From: Terrimesophilobacter sp039923755
Lineage (GTDB): Bacteria > Actinomycetota > Actinomycetes > Actinomycetales > Microbacteriaceae
Direction: 5' to 3'
Length of the DNA: 7,277 bases
Assembly: GCA_039923755.1 (NCBI GenBank)
Contig: JBDTCD010000146.1
Coordinates: 1 to 7,277, forward strand
Shown here: positions 1 to 4,903 of the stretch, piece by piece
How the letters are laid out: each line of letters opens with the position of its first letter
Numbering within the stretch: position 1 is the stretch's first letter
Notes under the pieces: generated by a model
What the model was told of the DNA's origin: nothing
The model's database searches: none
What the model saw: the letters and a program-made list of their open reading frames with translations, nothing else
Made by a program: the position numbers and the translations under genes

Positions 1-618
1 GATTCTTATGCTGCCTACTATTCGCGCTGGTCGCTGACCTGGGAAGCCCAAGCGCTTCTCCGGGCGCACGGCGTTGCGGGAGACGAATCACTGATTGCCG
101 ACTTCGAGCGACTCGCGGATGGTGTGCGCTACCCGGCATCGATCACAGAGTCGGATCTGCGCGAAGTGAAGCGCATCAAAGCGAGAGTCGAATCAGAACG
201 CTTGCCGCAGGGCGCCGAACCATCTCGGCACCTGAAGCTCGGACGCGGCTCACTCAGCGATGTCGAGTGGCTCGTCCAGCTGCTCCAGTTGCAGCATGGT
301 GCTGCTGTCAAGGGTCTCCGCACGACCTCGACGTTGGAGGCGCTTGCTGTCGCACAGGAGACGGGACTTCTCTCCGCATCCGATGCGCGAACGCTTCGGG
401 CGGCCTGGGTCTTCGCTTCGCGCACCCGTTCGGCGCTCACGCTGTGGACGTCGAAGACCACTGATGTTCTCCCCATCGACCGCGCGCAGCTCGACGGCGT
501 CGCGCGACTCATGGGGTACGCGCCTGGTTCAGCAAGCCGACTCGAAGATGACTACCTGCGCGTCACGCGACGCGCGAGGCAGGTCTTCGAGGCCCGCTTT
601 TATGGTGTCGCTGTTTAG
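1..618 (+). CDS. glnE: Glutamine synthetase adenylyltransferase/deadenylyltransferase, C-terminal part (5' end outside window)
   Basis: Only the last 205 residues are present; the family is normally about 1000 residues, so the gene begins upstream of the window. The frame is open from base 1. GlnE transfers AMP to and from a tyrosine of type I glutamine synthetase in the cytoplasm, tuning ammonium assimilation to nitrogen status. The visible part starts with a YYxRW...WExQALLRA segment (about residues 4-23). It then has KLGRGSLSDVEWLVQLLQLQHG (about residues 79-100), a hallmark of the region following the second nucleotidyltransferase core. It ends in the helical tail DYLRVTRRARQVFEARFYG. The TAG stop at 616-618 overlaps the stop of convergent glnA, the gene for its protein substrate. 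That pairing supports the call. The catalytic acidic residues lie upstream and cannot be checked here. Confidence 0.95.
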   Translation, partial: DSYAAYYSRWSLTWEAQALLRAHGVAGDESLIADFERLADGVRYPASITESDLREVKRIKARVESERLPQGAEPSRHLKLGRGSLSDVEWLVQLLQLQHGAAVKGLRTTSTLEALAVAQETGLLSASDARTLRAAWVFASRTRSALTLWTSKTTDVLPIDRAQLDGVARLMGYAPGSASRLEDDYLRVTRRARQVFEARFYGVAV

Positions 619-2039
619 ACCCCGTAGTACAGCTCGTACTCGTAAGGGTGCGGACGCAGCGACATCGGTGCCAGTTCCTTCTCGCGCTTGTACGCGATCC
701 AGGTGTCAATGAGGTCCTGCGTGAAGACACCACCCTGGAGGAGGAAGTCGTGGTCCGCTTCCAGCGCCAGAAGAACGGCGTCGAGTGACACCGGCAACTG
801 CGGAATACCCTTTGCCTCTTCGGGCGGAAGCTCATAGAGGTCCTTGTCGATCGGGTCGAGCGGCTCGATCTTGTTGCGGATGCCATCGAGCCCTGCCATC
901 AATTGGGCAGCAAAGCCGAGGTATGGATTGCCGGAGGCGTCGGGGCAGCGGAACTCGATGCGTTTGGCCTTAGGGTTCGTACCGGTAATCGGGATGCGGA
1001 TAGCGGCGGAGCGGTTTCCGGCCGAATACACGAGGTTGATGGGAGCCTCGTATCCCTTGACGAGCCGACGGTAGCTGTTAATAGTCGGGTTCGTGAACGC
1101 GAGCACCGCCGGGGCGTGTTTGAGCAAGCCGCCGATGTACCAGCGTGCGAGGTCGGAGAGACCGCCGTAGCCGCTCTCGTCATAGAACAGCGGTGTTCCA
1201 CCATTCCAGAGCGACTGGTGCACATGCATGCCTGAACCGTTGTCGCCGAAGAGCGGCTTCGGCATGAACGTTGCCGTCTTACCCCACAACTCAGCCGTGT
1301 TCTTCACGATGTACTTGAACTTGAGAATGTCATCTGCCGCGTGCAGGAGCGTGTCGAAGCGGTAGTTGATCTCCGCCTGGCCACCCGAACCGACTTCATG
1401 GTGGGCGCGCTCGAGGATCAGGCCGGCATCGATTAGCTTAAGGCTGATGTCATCCCGCAGGTCCGCTTGCTTGTCAACGGGACTGACCGGGAAGTAACCG
1501 CCCTTGAACGGTGTCTTGTTCCCAAGGTTGCCGCCCTCCTCTGCCCGACCGGTGTTCCAGGCGCCTTCTTCGGAATCTACCGAGAAGAAGCTCGAGTTCG
1601 GTTTCACGTCGTACCGCACGTCATCGAAGATGTAGAACTCCGCTTCGGGGGCGAAAAATGCGGTGTCGGCGATTCCGGTCGATGTGAGGTACTTCTCCGC
1701 CTTGCGTGCCACTTGACGTGGGTCGCGACTGTAGATCTCGCCGTTGCGTGGGTTGTAAATGTCGAAGAGCATGACCAGGGTGCGTTCGGCGCGGAATGGG
1801 TCGACGAACGCGGTGGTGACATCCGGAATCAACTGCATATCCGACTCATGAATCGAAGCGAATCCGCGGATGGAGGAGCCATCGAAGAGTTGTCCGACGG
1901 AGAAGAACTCGTGGTCAACGGCGGCTGCGGGAATGTTGAAGTGCTGTTGGACCCCAGGGAGGTCGGTGAACCGCACGTCCAGGAATTTGACGTCGGTGTC
2001 CTTGATGAACGACAGTACTTCGGACGGGTCACTGAACAT
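615..2039 (-). CDS. glnA: Type I glutamine synthetase, adenylylation-regulated (GSI-beta)
   Basis: The enzyme condenses glutamate, ammonia and ATP to glutamine; the family forms cytoplasmic dodecamers. The protein has 474 residues, normal for the family. Visible signatures are DGSSIRGF (53-60, the Asp-loop at the subunit-interface active site), PEAEFYIFD (131-139, metal-binding glutamates), KGGYFPVSPVD (179-189), the NGSGMHVHQS ATP/metal block (267-276), a KGYEAP flap with Glu331, and NRSAAIRIP (342-350). LYELPPEE near the C-terminus places the adenylylation tyrosine at Tyr402, 72 residues from the end, so this is the form controlled by GlnE, encoded convergently next door. An upstream in-frame ATG would add 14 residues. 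The start at 2037-2039 is preferred because it gives the usual MFSDPSEVLSFIKD N-terminus and has AAGGAG 7 nt before it. The TAA stop (615-617) overlaps the glnE stop. A candidate GlnR site lies about 70-86 bp upstream. Confidence 0.97.
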   Translation of the reverse strand: MFSDPSEVLSFIKDTDVKFLDVRFTDLPGVQQHFNIPAAAVDHEFFSVGQLFDGSSIRGFASIHESDMQLIPDVTTAFVDPFRAERTLVMLFDIYNPRNGEIYSRDPRQVARKAEKYLTSTGIADTAFFAPEAEFYIFDDVRYDVKPNSSFFSVDSEEGAWNTGRAEEGGNLGNKTPFKGGYFPVSPVDKQADLRDDISLKLIDAGLILERAHHEVGSGGQAEINYRFDTLLHAADDILKFKYIVKNTAELWGKTATFMPKPLFGDNGSGMHVHQSLWNGGTPLFYDESGYGGLSDLARWYIGGLLKHAPAVLAFTNPTINSYRRLVKGYEAPINLVYSAGNRSAAIRIPITGTNPKAKRIEFRCPDASGNPYLGFAAQLMAGLDGIRNKIEPLDPIDKDLYELPPEEAKGIPQLPVSLDAVLLALEADHDFLLQGGVFTQDLIDTWIAYKREKELAPMSLRPHPYEYELYYGV

Positions 2040-2046
2040 GGGAGGT

Positions 2047-2052
2047 CTCCTT
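2047..2052 (-). promoter_or_regulatory. Shine-Dalgarno site of glnA
   Basis: AAGGAG on the minus strand lies 7 nt before the ATG at 2039. It decides the start in favour of the 474-residue GlnA, since the longer reading would place this site inside the coding region. Confidence 0.8.
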
Positions 2053-2109
2053 GGCCTGAATGCGGATGACGGTTGTCTCATGCAACCAGTGCGACTGTAC
2101 GCGCCGCCA

Positions 2110-2129
2110 GTTTCGTGACGGTATCACGA
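2110..2129 (-). promoter_or_regulatory. Candidate GlnR-type operator and inverted repeat upstream of glnA
   Basis: Two readings overlap here. On the minus strand, GATAC-CGTCAC-GAAAC (2125 to 2110) matches 7 of the 8 fixed bases of the actinobacterial GlnR pattern GTnAC-n6-GnAAC; the second half-site is perfect. The same place holds a perfect inverted repeat, TCGTGA-cggta-TCACGA (2113-2129), with 6-bp arms. GlnR is the nitrogen regulator that controls glnA in Streptomyces and mycobacteria, so the position 71-86 bp before the glnA start is sensible. The site could equally belong to a different dimeric regulator using the palindrome. No regulator gene is in the window. Confidence 0.4.
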
Positions 2130-2157
2130 GTGTTTCGCCCATGTTTCGGGGCTCGAA

Positions 2158-2163
2158 TAGGAT
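2158..2163 (+). promoter_or_regulatory. Candidate -10 box, possibly giving a leaderless RDD transcript
   Basis: TAGGAT lies 6 nt before the GTG start at 2170. A transcript starting the usual 6-7 nt after a -10 box would begin at or next to the start codon, a common leaderless arrangement in actinobacteria. The -35 region is weak. Alternatively, the AGGA at 2159-2162 inside the same hexamer could act as a Shine-Dalgarno site with a 7-nt spacer on a longer transcript; the two readings exclude each other. Confidence 0.3.
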
Positions 2164-2169
2164 CGAAGA

Positions 2170-2586
2170 GTGTCCGCCGCCAATCCAGCCCTTCCCCCAG
2201 CTGGGCAGCGTTGGCCGGGCGAGCGGCTTGGACTTCCGGAGAGCGGCCCACGGTCGATTGGCCGGCCAGGACGCCGCATCGGCGCGCTCGTCATCGACTG
2301 GGGGCTCAGCATCATCGTGTCGGTGGCATTCTTCCACTACGACGGATTTGCGACACTGGGCATCTTCGCCCTCACCCAAATCGTGTTTCTCACCCTCGTG
2401 AGCGGCAGCATCGGGCATGTTGTGTTCCGGATGCGTGTTGTGTCGATGACCGGCGGCTGGATCGGCGTACTGCGCCCCATCGTAAGGACGCTGCTTCTGT
2501 GTGTCGTCATTCCTGCGCTTATCTGGGACCGTGACCAACGGGGCCTTCACGATAAGGCGGCCGGGACCGTTCTCGTGCTGCGTTAA
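2170..2586 (+). CDS. RDD family small membrane protein
   Basis: A 138-residue predicted inner-membrane protein. The N-terminal stretch WPGERLGLPESGP (about 15-27) leads into the RDD signature GRRIGALVIDW (about 34-44), with the Arg and the first Asp in place. The second acidic part is WDRDQRGLHDKAAGT (119-133). Hydrophobic segments at about 37-55, 61-80 and 98-118 suggest three membrane spans. The biochemical role of this subgroup is not established; RDD proteins elsewhere have been linked to ion transport. Location next to glnA and the DUF4191 gene is a known actinobacterial association. An in-frame TAG at 2158-2160 rules out an upstream start, and GTG at 2170 is the first usable codon. The gene is divergent from glnA and ends 17 bp from the convergent DUF4191 gene. 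Confidence 0.88.
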   Translation: MSAANPALPPAGQRWPGERLGLPESGPRSIGRPGRRIGALVIDWGLSIIVSVAFFHYDGFATLGIFALTQIVFLTLVSGSIGHVVFRMRVVSMTGGWIGVLRPIVRTLLLCVVIPALIWDRDQRGLHDKAAGTVLVLR

Positions 2587-2603
2587 CGGCTCGCCACGGC
2601 ACA

Positions 2604-3329
2604 TCAGGCACGACGCTGGGCGCGGGCCTTCATCGGGTCGATTCCCTTGGGGATCGGCAAGTTCGGGCCTTTGTGCAGCGAGCTCACTCGATTGCTGACG
2701 GCGTAGATCTCGGCCTTATTGAGCGCTTTCTTGAAACGTCCGAGCCGTCGGGCAAGCTTGTGCAAAGGGATCGCGTTGTCATCCGGCCCCACCTGCAGGA
2801 CATTGACCGGAACGTTCGGAAGGATGCGCGTGATCTTACGGCGCTCATCATCGACCATCTTCTGGGTACGTGTCGCTGGTCCTTCGCCGATGAGAACCAC
2901 TCCGCCCTTGCCGACGGCGCGATACACCGCGTCCTGAGTTTTCGGGCTGATCGCGATCGGCATTTCGCTCCCGGTCCATCCTCGGGGAAGTGAGCTTTTC
3001 AGCACTGCACCGACGGCACCGGGCTGGCCGGCGATTTGCGAGTATGCGGCCCGCTCGGCTTTACGCCCGAGGATGACGAGGAACGCGAGGAGGCCGCCGA
3101 GCACGCCGGCAACAACCCACAGGATGATTCCGGGCACGTTGCCGTCCGACAGGACAATACCGAGGACGATACCGACCAGGACAGGAAGCGCGAACCCGAG
3201 AGCCATCCACCAGACAGCCGTCGTGTCATAGCGCCTGGTCATCTGGAAGACCTGGTACATCTGCTTGAGGCGACCGGGTTCCTTGGCGGATTTGGCGGCC
3301 TTGGGGCTTGATTTACTCACTCGTGCCAT
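2604..3329 (-). CDS. DUF4191 domain-containing membrane protein
   Basis: A 241-residue protein of unknown function, recognised as the DUF4191 family conserved in actinobacteria beside glnA (Rv2219-like). The N-terminus is lysine-rich, followed by the family-like PGRLKQMYQVFQMTRRYD (about 18-35). Two membrane segments follow at about 39-60 and 65-88, joined by a short loop (SDGNVPG), so both ends should be cytoplasmic. The C-terminal part contains GGVVLIGEGPATRTQKMVDDE and NVPVNVLQVGPDD, then a basic tail. The start at 3327-3329 gives the family N-terminus; a longer in-frame reading would run into the divergent kinase-like gene and has unfamiliar sequence. GGAG lies only 2 nt before the ATG, too close for a normal Shine-Dalgarno. 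A TATCGT hexamer (3337-3342) 7 nt upstream would fit a leaderless transcript, but no -35 is seen. Confidence 0.9.
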   Translation of the reverse strand: MARVSKSSPKAAKSAKEPGRLKQMYQVFQMTRRYDTTAVWWMALGFALPVLVGIVLGIVLSDGNVPGIILWVVAGVLGGLLAFLVILGRKAERAAYSQIAGQPGAVGAVLKSSLPRGWTGSEMPIAISPKTQDAVYRAVGKGGVVLIGEGPATRTQKMVDDERRKITRILPNVPVNVLQVGPDDNAIPLHKLARRLGRFKKALNKAEIYAVSNRVSSLHKGPNLPIPKGIDPMKARAQRRA

Positions 3330-3430
3330 GACTCCAACGATACCGGCTCCACTCCCGCACTCGTGCGCCGTCGGAAGGTTAGGCACAGTTTGCCGGAGTG
3401 TGCGGTCGGCAGGAAGGTTTCCCACGCAGG
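3330..3430. promoter_or_regulatory. Divergent intergenic region between DUF4191 and kinase-like genes
   Basis: These 101 bp must contain the starts of both divergent transcripts. I see no convincing -35/-10 pair on either strand. AGGAAGG at 3411-3417 is the best ribosome-binding candidate for the plus-strand gene, although its 13-nt distance to the ATG at 3431 is long. TGCCG (3391-3395) and CGGCA (3407-3411) could pair as a weak 5-bp stem with an 11-nt loop just before that site. Confidence 0.4.
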
Positions 3431-4903
3431 ATGAGCTTCGTGGACTCCCTCGGCGGCTATCGGATCGTGAGACAACTGGGCATCGGCGCGCACAGTGACG
3501 TGTGGCTGGGCAGTGATGGATCGGCGACGGTCGCAATCAAGGTTTATCGTGCGAACGCCGGAAAGGCCCGAATCGATGCGGAGATCGAGGCGCTCGGCAG
3601 GACCTCGCACCGGCACCTCCTCCGACTCGAGGATCTGGCCATGGGACATGCAGGGTTCCCATGCCTCGTACTTCAGCGGCTATCGCCACTCAACCTTGGG
3701 CGGTTGCTCAGCAGGTCGCAGCCAACCACGGCAGAACTGGTGACCATTCTTGCTCCACTTGCGCGAGCCGTCTCTGAACTGCACCGCGTCGGTGTCGCTC
3801 ACGGTTCCATCCAGCCGTCTTCGGTGTTGTTTGATGATTCAGGCGCTCCCGTGCTTGCCAGCTTTGGTGCGGCCACATTGTTTGGTGAGTTCCCGAGAGA
3901 TCCAGACGGGAACAGCCTTCCCCCCGCCAGACTGGCCCTGGAAAAATCAGTGGCCACCGATCTGGACAGCCTCGCCGCACTGTGCACCATGGCGCTCAGC
4001 ACCACGAGACAGGCAGGCCGACCTCCTGCGGTGGACACCGACTTCGCCCGCTGGGTGGCGGATACCTCCCGTCGCGACACGTCGACTTTTGCAGACGAGC
4101 TGGCTGAACGATTGTTTCGTCTGGCGGAACCTGCGCCGGTGCGATTCACGGTATTCGACGGGACTGCGGAGCCAGGTGGGATCCCGCAGCGGGTTCTCGG
4201 CAGCCAGAAGGCCGCCCCTCAGTCGGCCAAGGAAACGTTGCCGGCGTCGACCACGGATGTCGCTTCGATCCTTCACCTGCCCGACAACATCGTGAGTTCT
4301 GTGGTCGATGGGGTGGACCGAATGCTGGAGCGGGGGCCACTTGCCGTGGCAAAGAACCGAGTCGTTGATGCCTTGCGTCCAGTGCGTAGGCCGGTGTGGA
4401 TCGTTGCCGGGATAGTTGCTGCGGGGGTAGTGGCGGCCGCTGCGATCCTGCCGACCGCATCGCTGGGATCCCCTGCCCCGATAGTGGCACCGCCGTCCCC
4501 CGCACCAGAGCATGCCCTGTCACCTCCGGCAATCACCGCTGACGATCCCGCAACAGCGGCACTGGCATTACTGGGTACCCGTGCATCGTGTTTCACGACC
4601 AGATCCGTACTGTGCCTCGATGCGGTCGACCAGCTTGGTTCTGCCGCCATGGCCTCGGACACTGCGCACGTGCGGTTGCTGCAGCGTGGCGGATCTGTGG
4701 ATGGCTCAACCGTGCTCTCGACTGAGTCCGCCCCAAAGAATCTTCAGGTCGACGTGATCGAGCGGCTCGGTGACACTGTGCTGCTGTCGGTGACCGATGT
4801 AAATTCGCCCCAGGGCGCTAACACGCTGTCGCTGCTGTTGATCAGGCTCGATCAGGGGTGGCGAATCCGCGACCTCGTGGTCGCGGCTGTCACCGACTAC
4901 TAG
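3431..4903 (+). CDS. Membrane-anchored protein kinase-like protein, probable pseudokinase
   Basis: The 490-residue protein begins with a serine/threonine-kinase-like domain (about 8-230). The glycine loop LGIGAHSDV (16-24) and the VAIK lysine (Lys37) are intact, and a candidate helix-C glutamate (Glu51/Glu53) follows. The catalytic loop is degenerate: HRDxKPxN reads HGSIQPSS (124-131), so the catalytic Asp, the Lys and the Asn are lost. DFG reads SFG (144-146), losing the Mg-binding Asp. The later DxxSL element (DLDSLAAL, about 177-184) survives. A linker (about 235-320) ends in basic residues, then one membrane span (about 322-342), a Pro/Ala-rich stalk and an outside domain (about 370-490) with Cys387 and Cys395, perhaps a disulfide. 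The likely role is a scaffold or nucleotide-sensing partner, not catalysis; this is inference. The ATG at 3431 is preferred; a GTG at 3398 would add 11 residues. The TAG stop overlaps the sucB stop. Confidence 0.85.
   Translation: MSFVDSLGGYRIVRQLGIGAHSDVWLGSDGSATVAIKVYRANAGKARIDAEIEALGRTSHRHLLRLEDLAMGHAGFPCLVLQRLSPLNLGRLLSRSQPTTAELVTILAPLARAVSELHRVGVAHGSIQPSSVLFDDSGAPVLASFGAATLFGEFPRDPDGNSLPPARLALEKSVATDLDSLAALCTMALSTTRQAGRPPAVDTDFARWVADTSRRDTSTFADELAERLFRLAEPAPVRFTVFDGTAEPGGIPQRVLGSQKAAPQSAKETLPASTTDVASILHLPDNIVSSVVDGVDRMLERGPLAVAKNRVVDALRPVRRPVWIVAGIVAAGVVAAAAILPTASLGSPAPIVAPPSPAPEHALSPPAITADDPATAALALLGTRASCFTTRSVLCLDAVDQLGSAAMASDTAHVRLLQRGGSVDGSTVLSTESAPKNLQVDVIERLGDTVLLSVTDVNSPQGANTLSLLLIRLDQGWRIRDLVVAAVTDY

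Larger units (their letters stand above)
2040..2169. promoter_or_regulatory. Divergent control region between glnA and the RDD gene
   Basis: These 130 bp separate two divergent starts and must hold the promoters of both genes. On the minus strand, a TACAGT hexamer (2094-2099) fits the TAnnnT pattern of a -10 box for glnA. No good TTGACA-like -35 stands 16-18 bp before it, as would be expected of an activator-dependent promoter. On the plus strand TAGGAT (2158-2163) is a candidate -10 for the RDD gene. An inverted repeat and a GlnR-like site sit at 2110-2129, upstream of both candidate -10 boxes. The promoter calls rest on motif reading only. Confidence 0.5.

Noticed and set aside
1467..2069. 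200-residue open frame on the plus strand
   Set aside because: It lies almost entirely antisense to the well-supported glnA and resembles no known protein; it is a codon-bias shadow.
2587..2603. Possible terminator between the convergent RDD and DUF4191 genes
   Set aside because: The 17 bp contain no stem-loop or T-run; nothing supports an intrinsic terminator.
2029..2604. 191-residue open frame on the minus strand
   Set aside because: It is antisense to the RDD gene, overlaps the glnA start, and has low-complexity polar composition without a recognisable domain.
3382..3394. Short inverted repeat GGCA-cagtt-TGCC in the DUF4191/kinase-like intergenic region
   Set aside because: Arms of only 4 bp are expected by chance and there is no supporting promoter nearby.
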